Source: a virus. From it: 30,258 nt of DNA. This document shows, in pieces, positions 21,916 through 29,256 of this stretch; position 1 is the first letter of the stretch; every line of letters begins with the position of its first letter. Below the pieces are notes generated by a model. It did not search any database. It was not told the DNA's origin and saw only the letters and a program-made list of their open reading frames with translations. A program made the translations under genes and the position numbers. The stretch lies in IMG/VR virus record IMGVR_UViG_3300003177_000013, positions 1-30,258 of that record, one strand, 5' to 3'.

Positions 21916-24006
21916 ATGGGAAATTTTTTATCCCCTGGAGTTTATGGTACTGAAATAGATCTATCAACTTCTGTACCTTCTGTTGCAACAGGAATCACAG
22001 GATTTGTTGGTGAATATGAAACAGGTATGTTAAATAAACGTATTCCAGTGACTAATTTAGATCAATACATAAGTAAATTTGGAAAACCGACTGACACAAA
22101 CTATAATGATTGGTTTCAAGGAGAGCGATTTTTAAGAAATGGTTCTGAACTATATGTGGTTAGAAGTGCAGATACAACAACTGAATCTTTAAATGATTAC
22201 ACTCCTCTGGATTCTGATAGAATGTATTCTATTGGTGAAGGTGCATTATATAATGGTTGGAACTATACAGCATTATTAGAGACTAAAGGTGTCATTGATG
22301 TTGATGTTAATGGTGACCCCCAAAACAGTTCAATTGGAGTCTGGCAAAAAGAAGAAGCGGTAGGAACTCTTCCAACTTTCACTGAACCAAAGACTATGAA
22401 TGCTGGTGTTAAATTTTCTCAACTCGGAGTTTCTTATTTTGTTCATGAGTTAATTGAAAACGATATAGATTTTGATATCTTTAGTGATTCTTATACTCAA
22501 AGTGGAACTGTTGTTACATTTTTTGCTAAATCTCCTGGAAGTAAGGGTAATGATATTGAAGTTTCAATTTCTAATGACCTTTCTAAAGGTATAGAATCTC
22601 CAGTGAGTAATGTGTGGCTTGGACTTGGAAGCTCAGAGTTTGATCAGAATGTGACATATTCTACTAATAATGTTGTAACATATAATGGTAAACTTTGGAA
22701 GTCTCTTCAAGATTCTAATAATACAATTCCTGGTTCTGTTGGTTCTGAAACATATTGGGAAAATGTGTCTTACAATATCAATGATGTTGTGTTTTACAAT
22801 GGAAATAATTGGTATTCTTTAACATCTAACAATGGTGATGAGCCAACAAATTCTAGCAGCAAATGGGCTATGGGACAAACATTCAGTGATATGTTTGATT
22901 CTAAGTTATATGGTTCTGAATATGCAGTAATTATATTTGAGAATAAAAAGATTGTAGAGAAGTATATAGTTTCTTCTGACCCAACTGGTACAGATGCTGA
23001 TAACAACAATATTTTTATTGATAATATTCTCAATAACTATTCTGAGTATGTCTATTCAATCACTGAAGGTTCTCTTCCTGATTTAGTTCAACAAAAATGT
23101 CTAACTGGTGGAAAATATTCTTCTCCAACAACTAGCAACATTATTGATTCTTATGGTCAGTTTGCTAATTCTGAAGATTTCGATTTAAGTGTTTTGATAG
23201 CAAATGAAAAAGCAAATCAGTTTGTTTCTGATATCGCTAAACAAAGAGCTGACTGTATAGCAATAGTTGGTGCAAGAAAAGAAGATACTGTTGGAATAAA
23301 AGATCAAGTTTCTAAACTTGTTGATTATGTCATGGTACAAGAACTTAACACTGAAAATAGTTATGCTGCATTCTATGGTAACTACATTCAAATTGTAGAT
23401 GAATATAATGCAAAATATAGATGGATCAACGTTGCTGGTTCTGTTGCTGGTTCTCAAATTAGAACTAACTATAATAGAGACCCTTGGTGGGCAAACGCTG
23501 GTATTGAAAGAGGACAACTTGGTGATGTTGTTAAAATTGCTTTTAATCCAACTCAAGGTGAACGAGATATTCTTTATCGTAATAAAATCAATCCTATTGT
23601 AAATTTTCCTGGACAAGGAAATGCAATTATATGGGGTCAAAAGACATTACTTTCTAGAGCAAGCTCATTCGATAGAATCAATGTTAGACAATTGTTCTTA
23701 GTGATAGAAAAAGCTGTAGATAAAGCAATGAAATATTTCGTTTTCGAACCAAATGATGTATTCTTACGTGCACAAATTGTTGCAATGATTACTCCATTCC
23801 TAGAAGAGATTAAAGGAAGAAAAGGTATATACGAATATAAAATTGTTTGTGACGAAACCAACAATACTCCTGAAGTGATAGATTCTAATCGTCTTAGAGT
23901 TGATATTCTAGTTAAACCAACTAGAGTTGCTGAATTTGTTGAGATTAAATTTGTCTCTGCAAAAACTTCTGCAAACTTAACTGAAATTGCTTCTCAAGTA
24001 GCTTAA
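21916..24006 (+). CDS. 18: Contractile tail sheath protein, T4 gp18-like, with carbohydrate-binding-like inserts
   Basis: A 696-residue protein (T4 gp18 is 659). The N-terminus SPGVYGTEIDLSTSVPSVAT and the C-terminal domain (DRINVRQLFLVIEKAVDKAM, then VFEPND and the Arg-containing end VDILVKPTRVAEFVEIKF) are typical of contractile sheath proteins. The inserted outer domains contain three segments with the CBM5/12 (ChtBD3) pattern of Tyr, Val-x-Tyr-Asn-Gly, Trp/Tyr and a closing Trp: about 103-145 (GALYNGWNYTALLE, VWQKE), 246-281 (VVTYNGKLWKSL, YWE) and 286-317 (VVFYNGNNWYSL, KWAMG). These would face outward on the sheath. Carbohydrate binding is inferred. The gene stands alone between a late box and a strong terminator. 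Confidence 0.95.
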   Translation: MGNFLSPGVYGTEIDLSTSVPSVATGITGFVGEYETGMLNKRIPVTNLDQYISKFGKPTDTNYNDWFQGERFLRNGSELYVVRSADTTTESLNDYTPLDSDRMYSIGEGALYNGWNYTALLETKGVIDVDVNGDPQNSSIGVWQKEEAVGTLPTFTEPKTMNAGVKFSQLGVSYFVHELIENDIDFDIFSDSYTQSGTVVTFFAKSPGSKGNDIEVSISNDLSKGIESPVSNVWLGLGSSEFDQNVTYSTNNVVTYNGKLWKSLQDSNNTIPGSVGSETYWENVSYNINDVVFYNGNNWYSLTSNNGDEPTNSSSKWAMGQTFSDMFDSKLYGSEYAVIIFENKKIVEKYIVSSDPTGTDADNNNIFIDNILNNYSEYVYSITEGSLPDLVQQKCLTGGKYSSPTTSNIIDSYGQFANSEDFDLSVLIANEKANQFVSDIAKQRADCIAIVGARKEDTVGIKDQVSKLVDYVMVQELNTENSYAAFYGNYIQIVDEYNAKYRWINVAGSVAGSQIRTNYNRDPWWANAGIERGQLGDVVKIAFNPTQGERDILYRNKINPIVNFPGQGNAIIWGQKTLLSRASSFDRINVRQLFLVIEKAVDKAMKYFVFEPNDVFLRAQIVAMITPFLEEIKGRKGIYEYKIVCDETNNTPEVIDSNRLRVDILVKPTRVAEFVEIKFVSAKTSANLTEIASQVA

Positions 24007-24010
24007 TCTC

Positions 24011-24040
24011 ATATAAGGTGTCTTCTATGACACCTTATAT
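24011..24040 (+). terminator. Strong stem-loop terminator after the sheath gene
   Basis: A perfect 12 bp stem, ATATAAGGTGTC/GACACCTTATAT, with a 6 nt loop starts 4 nt after the stop codon and is followed by TCTTCTT. It separates sheath from tube transcription. Confidence 0.85.
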
Positions 24041-24070
24041 TCTTCTTAAACCTCCAACAACTCTTTTCAC

Positions 24071-24080
24071 TTTAAATACT
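24071..24080 (+). promoter_or_regulatory. T4-type late promoter box before the tail tube gene
   Basis: TTTAAATACT, 25 nt before the gp19 ATG and directly after the sheath terminator, giving the tube gene its own late transcript. Confidence 0.75.
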
Positions 24081-24105
24081 ATAGATAATAACATAAGGAA
24101 ATAAC

Positions 24106-24594
24106 ATGAGTACAATTTCAGAGATCCGTACTAACATAACAGGAAAATCAAAACTAGATAGATTTCGTATTACATTACCAACACCAAGTGGTGTAGTTCA
24201 AGAGGTCTTTGTGAAAGCTGCTGGGATGCCAGGACGCAACGTCGGTGTAATTGAAGTTAAACATAGAGGTGCTACAATTAAAATGGGGGGTGACCCAACA
24301 TATAATGAATGGTCTGTCACTATGTATGCAGAAGACTATGATGAATATAAGAAAATGTATCAATGGATGAATAAGATTGCTGATTTTTCTAATAACACTA
24401 GAGGAAATCCATCTGAATATAAAATGGATGGAGTAAAAGTGGAACAAATTGGTTTAGACAATAAGCCTCTTATGACCATGACACTTAATGGTGTATTTCC
24501 TACTGCTGTTGCTGATATATCATTTGACAATGAAAGTACAGACTCTTTAGTTGAATTTGAAGTGACATTTTCTATAGATGAAACAATAGTTTAA
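24106..24594 (+). CDS. 19: Tail tube protein, T4 gp19-like
   Basis: A 162-residue protein (T4 gp19 is 163). Recognisable parts are SKLDRFRITLPTP, a conserved AAGMPGRNVGVIEVKHRGAT loop, the strand DPTYNEWSVTMYAEDYDEYK, the helix YQWMNKIADF, and the closing LNGVFPTAVADISFDNESTD with a final VEFEVTFSID. It forms the inner tube through which DNA passes. A late box, a separate transcript and an AAGGAAA ribosome site agree with high expression. Confidence 0.93.
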   Translation: MSTISEIRTNITGKSKLDRFRITLPTPSGVVQEVFVKAAGMPGRNVGVIEVKHRGATIKMGGDPTYNEWSVTMYAEDYDEYKKMYQWMNKIADFSNNTRGNPSEYKMDGVKVEQIGLDNKPLMTMTLNGVFPTAVADISFDNESTDSLVEFEVTFSIDETIV

Positions 24595-24604
24595 GGAATG
24601 AATT

Positions 24605-25099
24605 TTGGGAATCCTTGATATTAAGAATAGAATGAGTGGTTTCCAAAGATCTAACAGATTTATGGTCGTACTCGCTGCTATGAGCATGATACCTGTCCCA
24701 ATAGATCCAGTTGTCGTAACTTCTACCACTATGCCAGGAAGATCTGTTGGAGAGATTATTATAGGTGATATTGGTACTGACATTTCTATTGCTGGTGATG
24801 TTACATTCAATGATTGGACAGTGACTATAAGAACTTTTGAATATATAGATTATAGAACTTTCAAATCTTGGTTTAATACAATACATGATCCATCTATTAG
24901 AGAGAAGGGTACTCCATCTTCATATAAGACAATTGCTACAGTGTCCCAATTAGATGATAAATCTATACCAATTCATAATATGGTTTTAAAGGGAGTTTAT
25001 CCAAAATCATTAAGTGATATTTCATTTTCTACTGAGAATGACAACCAGATAGTCACATTTGATGTTACTTTTAATGTTGATGATATTGTTTTCTTATAA
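24605..25099 (+). CDS. Second tail-tube-fold protein (gp19 paralogue)
   Basis: A 164-residue protein starting at TTG 24605, with AAGGA seven nt upstream. The nearby ATG at 24599 is out of frame and hits a stop quickly. It follows the gp19 pattern: QRSNRFMVVLAAM, STTMPGRSVGEIIIGDIGTD, DVTFNDWTVTIRTFEYIDYR, FKSWFNTIHDP and the closing LKGVYPKSLSDISFSTENDN with VTFDVTFNVDD. It may cap or initiate the tube, or be a minor tube component. It lies 10 nt after gp19. Confidence 0.85.
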   Translation: MGILDIKNRMSGFQRSNRFMVVLAAMSMIPVPIDPVVVTSTTMPGRSVGEIIIGDIGTDISIAGDVTFNDWTVTIRTFEYIDYRTFKSWFNTIHDPSIREKGTPSSYKTIATVSQLDDKSIPIHNMVLKGVYPKSLSDISFSTENDNQIVTFDVTFNVDDIVFL

Positions 25100-25108
25100 G
25101 GATGAATA

Positions 25109-25714
25109 ATGAGTTTAGATCTACTAAGTAAAGTTAAAGACGAGTTTCTTGGTGTAGAAACGGGAATAAATGAAGTTGTAAATAATGTACAGTTTGGAAA
25201 TAGATTCAGAGCAATGGTCAATAGTCCAACTTCAAAGAAGATATTTGAAAGTTCTGATAGTTATTTTATAAAATCGTTCAATATTCCAAATGAAAATATT
25301 TCTCTAGAAAAAAGAAATACTGATGGTATTAGTTTTTCTATTGGTAGTGACAGAAACTATGATACTATGACAGTAACATTTTATGATAGAGAAAAAGGTG
25401 AACTGAGAGATAAATTCTTAACTTGGTTAGATATTGTTTACGATAAAGATACTGGATTAACTGGATATTATAATGACTATATTTCTAATTTAAGTATTGA
25501 TATATTACCAACTGCAAGTGTAAGTGGAACTTTCAATAAATTAACATTTCAAGAAGCATTTCCGAGTTCAGTTGGTGACATTTTATATAGTAGAGACAGT
25601 AAGAACACTCTACAAGAGTTCACAGTAACATTCACTTTCAAAAAGTTAGTTCATTCAAAAGAAACTGACTATGGGGTTAATCGTACAAATTTGATGAATT
25701 ATAAAAGCAATTAA
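25109..25714 (+). CDS. Third tube-fold protein, possibly gp54-like tube initiator
   Basis: A 201-residue protein. The tube-type pattern continues: FGNRFRAMVNSPTSK, FIKSFNIPNENISLEKRNTD, DTMTVTFYDREKGELRDKFL, VYDKDTGLTGYYNDYISNLS and the closing FPSSVGDILYSRDSKNTLQE with FTVTFTFKKL. The DPxTGL-type segment resembles the tube-like C-terminal part of T4 gp54, the baseplate-tube junction initiator. Gene order (after tube, before tape measure) fits either a tube initiator or a third tube variant. Confidence 0.65.
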   Translation: MSLDLLSKVKDEFLGVETGINEVVNNVQFGNRFRAMVNSPTSKKIFESSDSYFIKSFNIPNENISLEKRNTDGISFSIGSDRNYDTMTVTFYDREKGELRDKFLTWLDIVYDKDTGLTGYYNDYISNLSIDILPTASVSGTFNKLTFQEAFPSSVGDILYSRDSKNTLQEFTVTFTFKKLVHSKETDYGVNRTNLMNYKSN

Positions 25715-25725
25715 AGGGAGAGCTT

Positions 25726-26436
25726 ATGGAATTGCCAATTTTAACAAACGAGGTCACTAAATCTTTAGAGATAAACGGTGAAATGTTTGTGATACGTCCT
25801 TGGACAACTAAAGAAGAGAAAAACTATTTCTTGAAGAAAGCTATGCTATCTAAGAAGAAAGATACTAAAATGAAAGAAATAGATGAACTTATGATAGATT
25901 CATTAATAAGACCTTGTGTGATTCAAGGAAATTTAGATCTATTGAGTTTCACTGAATTAAAATTCTTAATGATTGAGATTAGAATCATCAGTATAGGTGA
26001 AGAAGTTGAAGGTGTAGTCTTCAAATGTTCATCTTGTGGAAAGACTAATGAGAATGTATTGAATCTGGATGCTGAAGGTGTCATTACCTTTAATAATTCT
26101 AGTAAAGAAGTTGTTGAAATCAATGAAGATATTAAAATAAAATTCAAGTCTGTTCCATTTAAACTTTTAACAGAAATAGAAGATGGAAGAGAGGAATTAT
26201 TTCTATATTATAGTATATCTGAAATTCATATTAAAGGTAAAATATATACTGATTTCACAAAAGATAATTTTCAAGAATTTTTTGACTCTCTTGATATAAA
26301 TACTACTAAGAAGATAGTAAAAGAACTAGAGAAGAATGTCGAACATCTTAAGATAGTGCAGGAATATTCTTGTATGTTTTGTGGTGAACAAACTAAAATT
26401 GAATTCGATGAGATGCCAAATTTTTTTCTTCCATAA
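25726..26436 (+). CDS. Baseplate hub/tail assembly protein, T4 gp26-like (frameshift candidate)
   Basis: A 236-residue protein with the T4 baseplate (gp26/PF12322-type) N-terminal pattern: a short LPILTNE start, MFVIRPWTTKEEKNYFLKKA, then helices to LKFLMIEIRIISIGEEVEG. Two Cys pairs, KCSSCGKTN (Cys101, Cys104) and CMFCGEQ (Cys216, Cys219), could hold zinc. In this position, between tube and tape-measure genes, long-tailed phages encode the tail assembly chaperone. Its last codons read AAT TTT TTT CTT, containing T TTT TTT and A AAT TTT slippery heptamers, and the -1 frame stays open into the next small gene. Confidence 0.75.
   Translation: MELPILTNEVTKSLEINGEMFVIRPWTTKEEKNYFLKKAMLSKKKDTKMKEIDELMIDSLIRPCVIQGNLDLLSFTELKFLMIEIRIISIGEEVEGVVFKCSSCGKTNENVLNLDAEGVITFNNSSKEVVEINEDIKIKFKSVPFKLLTEIEDGREELFLYYSISEIHIKGKIYTDFTKDNFQEFFDSLDINTTKKIVKELEKNVEHLKIVQEYSCMFCGEQTKIEFDEMPNFFLP
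26295..26304 (+). promoter_or_regulatory. T4 late box match (TATAAATACT) inside the gp26-like gene
   Basis: The exact consensus core lies in coding sequence about 300 nt before the tape-measure candidate. It could boost downstream baseplate genes. Its coding location makes chance a real alternative. Confidence 0.35.
26418..26427 (+). promoter_or_regulatory. Probable -1 ribosomal frameshift site
   Basis: A AAT TTT (26418-26424) and T TTT TTT (26421-26427) are both canonical -1 slippery heptamers in the gp26-like reading frame, 3 codons before its TAA. A -1 slip continues as Ser-Ser-Ile-Met into the 53-codon downstream frame, giving a product of about 290 residues. Confidence 0.55.
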
Positions 26437-26597
26437 TGTTGAATGGTGATCTCGGTGGGTTGTACGAGTATTATCATATAATGAAATATTATGGAAACTA
26501 TTCAACAACCGATGTTGATAATATGTATCCGTTCGAAAGAGATATCTTCTTTAGTATGTTATTAGAAACTAAAAATAAAGAAAAACAAAACTCTTAA
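26436..26597 (+). CDS. Small tail-assembly-chaperone extension (53 residues), in the -1 frame
   Basis: A 53-codon frame starting at ATG 26436, overlapping the gp26-like TAA (TAATG). Its residues YEYYHIMKYYGNYSTTDVDN and MYPFERDIFFSMLLE fit the short T-part of tail assembly chaperones: a Tyr/His-rich helix, then a Pro-(Phe/Ile)-Glu-Arg helix. It may be made as a C-terminal extension by -1 frameshifting, by reinitiation, or both. It ends 9 nt before the tape-measure candidate. Confidence 0.65.
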   Translation: MLNGDLGGLYEYYHIMKYYGNYSTTDVDNMYPFERDIFFSMLLETKNKEKQNS

Positions 26598-26606
26598 GGG
26601 GTATAT

Positions 26607-28139
26607 ATGAAATCTAAAAGACGAATCATAAAAGAATCTATGAAGAAAAGTGTTTCGAATAAAACAACAGACTTCATAGAAGATAAACTTAAAATCTCTT
26701 CTGATGAAACAGTAAAAGAACTAAAAGCTCACACGCAATATTTTAGTGAGATGAAAGATATAGATTACCTATTGCTCATTGCTACACTAAAATCAAATGA
26801 AGACAATCTAAACTTCTATTCAGATATGTTAAAAACTCAAAAAGAAACGAATGAAATTTTAACAAATAGTATAGAAAATTCCAAGATACAAGCATCACTT
26901 CAATCAGATAAAAGTGTTGACTTAATGGATGATTCCACTTCTGAACCTAAAATTACTGAAATTCAAGACAAAAAAGAAGATTCAATGTTTGGTGGTTTTT
27001 CTGGTATGTTCGATGGAATAAAAGCTGGTGTTGGTAAACTCTTTAATGTTTTGAAAATTGCTGGTGGTGTTGTGGCATCTCTAGTTGGTGTGTTTGAAGT
27101 ATTTGATACTATGTTTGATGACGATAAACTGAAAGCCTTTGGTGATCCCTCTAAAATGAATTGGGGTGAGAAATTTCTTGCTGGAGTGAGTTCTCTTGTA
27201 GATTTTCTATCGTTTGGTTTAATCAACAAAAATATGGTGTATTCATTGGTTCATTCTATGGCAACGAACATGATATCCTTTGTGTCTAGTACAAGCGATA
27301 AATTCAGTGAATATTTAGGTAAAAATGACGTAACAGCTTTACTTATAAAACCATTATATGATAAAACAGTTAAACTTGTGACTAATATCGGTTCTTTTGT
27401 TGGTGACACTTTAAATGAGTCACTGGATTGGATGAAAAAACTTTGGAACAGCGATGATAAAAAAGGATTTCTTCATGATGAGATGACAAAATTTATAGAC
27501 TATTTTTCTGGATGGTTTTCTGACAAGATTGATTCTATAAAAAATACTCTTTCTGGAATTGTCTGGGATATAAAAGATTGGATATATAAAAACACTGGAT
27601 TAGATTTTTTCACCAATAAAGATAAAGAGATCAAAGCAGACAAAATAAAGAACAAATATAAAAATATCAATAAAGACAATTCGGAAGATTTCGATAAAGA
27701 TCTGAAAGATAGTGGGATAATAAAAGAGAATTTTTTCAATAAGAAATATCATATCACTAATGAGAATGTGTTGAATAGTCTAAATCTAGACCAATTGAAA
27801 ACATTAAGAAAAAACAAAGACTTAGATTATGAAAATAAAGAAAAAGTTTCTGCAGTAATAAAAGAGAAAGAAAAAGTTCTTGAATTGAATTCCAAGTATG
27901 GGAACAAAGAAAAAGTTTCAATTGTACCTAAACAATTTCACAGAGAGCTTCCAAAATATAAAAGTGGAGACTATTCTTCAGATATAGAACGAGTATCTAA
28001 ACCGTTGGTTCAACATAAAGAAGAATCCAAAAATATAAATACTTCTAATAATACGACTATGAATAATAGTAATACAACAGTAATTCAGGGTGGCAATGGG
28101 TCACATTCTGAAAAACAATTTATGAAAGGTAGATTATGA
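26607..28139 (+). CDS. Tape-measure candidate (T4 gp29 position)
   Basis: A 510-residue protein. Residues 1-125 are helical and charged. Residues about 127-170 form a hydrophobic, Gly-rich stretch (MFGGFSGMFDGIKAGVGKLF followed by VLKIAGGVVASLVGVF), typical of the membrane-interacting part of tape measures. The rest is amphipathic helix with a Lys-rich region, then an Asn/Thr-rich tail. Its place directly after the chaperone pair and before the gp48-like gene is where T4-like and other tailed phages keep the tape measure (T4 gp29 is 590 residues). No direct sequence match to gp29 was recognised, so the call is from position and composition. Confidence 0.65.
   Translation: MKSKRRIIKESMKKSVSNKTTDFIEDKLKISSDETVKELKAHTQYFSEMKDIDYLLLIATLKSNEDNLNFYSDMLKTQKETNEILTNSIENSKIQASLQSDKSVDLMDDSTSEPKITEIQDKKEDSMFGGFSGMFDGIKAGVGKLFNVLKIAGGVVASLVGVFEVFDTMFDDDKLKAFGDPSKMNWGEKFLAGVSSLVDFLSFGLINKNMVYSLVHSMATNMISFVSSTSDKFSEYLGKNDVTALLIKPLYDKTVKLVTNIGSFVGDTLNESLDWMKKLWNSDDKKGFLHDEMTKFIDYFSGWFSDKIDSIKNTLSGIVWDIKDWIYKNTGLDFFTNKDKEIKADKIKNKYKNINKDNSEDFDKDLKDSGIIKENFFNKKYHITNENVLNSLNLDQLKTLRKNKDLDYENKEKVSAVIKEKEKVLELNSKYGNKEKVSIVPKQFHRELPKYKSGDYSSDIERVSKPLVQHKEESKNINTSNNTTMNNSNTTVIQGGNGSHSEKQFMKGRL
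28034..28043 (+). promoter_or_regulatory. T4 late box match (TATAAATACT) before the gp48-like gene
   Basis: The exact T4 late consensus core lies near the end of the tape-measure candidate, 92 nt before the gp48-like ATG. It could transcribe gp48, gp53 and the hub gene. Confidence 0.45.
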
Positions 28140-28828
28140 GTACAAAAAATCTGAAATATCCAAAAGACATAGATAAAAGTAATCTATCTTCTCTATTGTT
28201 TATGGCTAAAGAATATACATCAGTCGCAAGTAACAGACATAAGATAAGTGAAATCACTCAAAAAGATATTCAGAAATCACCACTTGGTAGTGTCTTATTA
28301 TACATGCCGCAATTTTCTGAGTCATTCAATACAACTTGGGATTTTACATTGGATTTTGTTGATTCACTTGTTCATAGTGGTCAGAAGCTCATTCGCGGTG
28401 CAGTTAAAAATACTGTACAAAAAACAAACGGAATAGCAACAGCCAATAACGAGATGTCAACATTCACTGATATTAGTAATAGAACATATAACTTTTCTTT
28501 TACATTTTTTCCAAAGTCTAAAGAAGAAGCAACTGAGATTTCAGAGATTATAAACTTTTTTAGATATCATAGTATGCCTGATTATGGTGACAGAGCGACT
28601 GTCAAAATTCCTACTGTATTTGAGATTAAAGCTAGTGGGTTAAAAAATTCTTTCAAGAATACTCTAATGTTCAAACCTATGGTGTTAAACTCAGTGAATG
28701 TCACATATGGAAAAGACGACCATGTTCAACTTATGAGTGATGGTGCAATATCTGATATTACACTTTCTCTAAATCTAACAGAAATCTTTAAACCTTTAAA
28801 ATCAGATTTCAAAGACTGGAATAAATAA
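28136..28828 (+). CDS. 48: Baseplate tail-tube cap, T4 gp48-like
   Basis: A 230-residue protein. The C-terminal half carries the family pattern NRTYNFSFTFFPKSKEEATE, EIINFFRYHSMPD, a strand with VKIPTVFEIKASG, and LNSVNVTYGKDDHVQLMSDG followed by ITLSLNLTEIFKPL. This tube-like domain in T4 gp48 forms the first rings at the baseplate-tube junction. It is shorter than T4 gp48. The start overlaps the preceding stop by 4 nt (ATGA), and its own stop overlaps the gp53 start. Confidence 0.85.
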   Translation: MSTKNLKYPKDIDKSNLSSLLFMAKEYTSVASNRHKISEITQKDIQKSPLGSVLLYMPQFSESFNTTWDFTLDFVDSLVHSGQKLIRGAVKNTVQKTNGIATANNEMSTFTDISNRTYNFSFTFFPKSKEEATEISEIINFFRYHSMPDYGDRATVKIPTVFEIKASGLKNSFKNTLMFKPMVLNSVNVTYGKDDHVQLMSDGAISDITLSLNLTEIFKPLKSDFKDWNK

Positions 28829-29256
28829 TGAACTTTAGTAATGGACTATTTGATAAATTTGAAACTATAGAATTCAATGGAATAAAGACTAAAAATATCA
28901 TAAACTTCTATGATGTTATGAACATAGAGGAAAAGGGTGAATTTTTCTTTGAGTATAATATTCAAGGGAATGAAAACCTTGACATGATATCATATAAGGT
29001 GTATAATGATCCTTCATATTATTGGATTATTATAGTATTGAATAAGATTCAAGACCCACTTTTTGATCTACCTTTATCTGAACGTGAACTATCTAAATAT
29101 ACAAAATTCTTTATTGATAACAGTGAAGAATATACAGCAGAGGACTATTACAGAGTGTATAAAATGTTAGAAGAGCGAAACAATGAAAAACGAAAGATAA
29201 AATTGGTTCGACCTGAAAAGTTATCCACATTCTTAACTATGTTTAAAGAGGCATAA
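28828..29256 (+). CDS. 53: Baseplate wedge protein, T4 gp53-like
   Basis: A 142-residue protein (T4 gp53 is 196). The characteristic gp53 segment is present: FFEYNIQGNENLDMISYKVY followed by NDPSYYWIIIVLNKIQDPLF (a LysM-like fold), then DLPLSERELSKY. In T4, gp53 joins neighbouring wedges around the hub. The start overlaps the gp48-like stop by 1 nt and its stop abuts the next ATG. Confidence 0.92.
   Translation: MNFSNGLFDKFETIEFNGIKTKNIINFYDVMNIEEKGEFFFEYNIQGNENLDMISYKVYNDPSYYWIIIVLNKIQDPLFDLPLSERELSKYTKFFIDNSEEYTAEDYYRVYKMLEERNNEKRKIKLVRPEKLSTFLTMFKEA

Noticed and set aside
24599-24619. ATG 24599 as start of the second tube-fold gene
   Set aside because: That ATG is in another frame and stops after six codons. 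TTG 24605 is in frame with AAGGA at a good distance.
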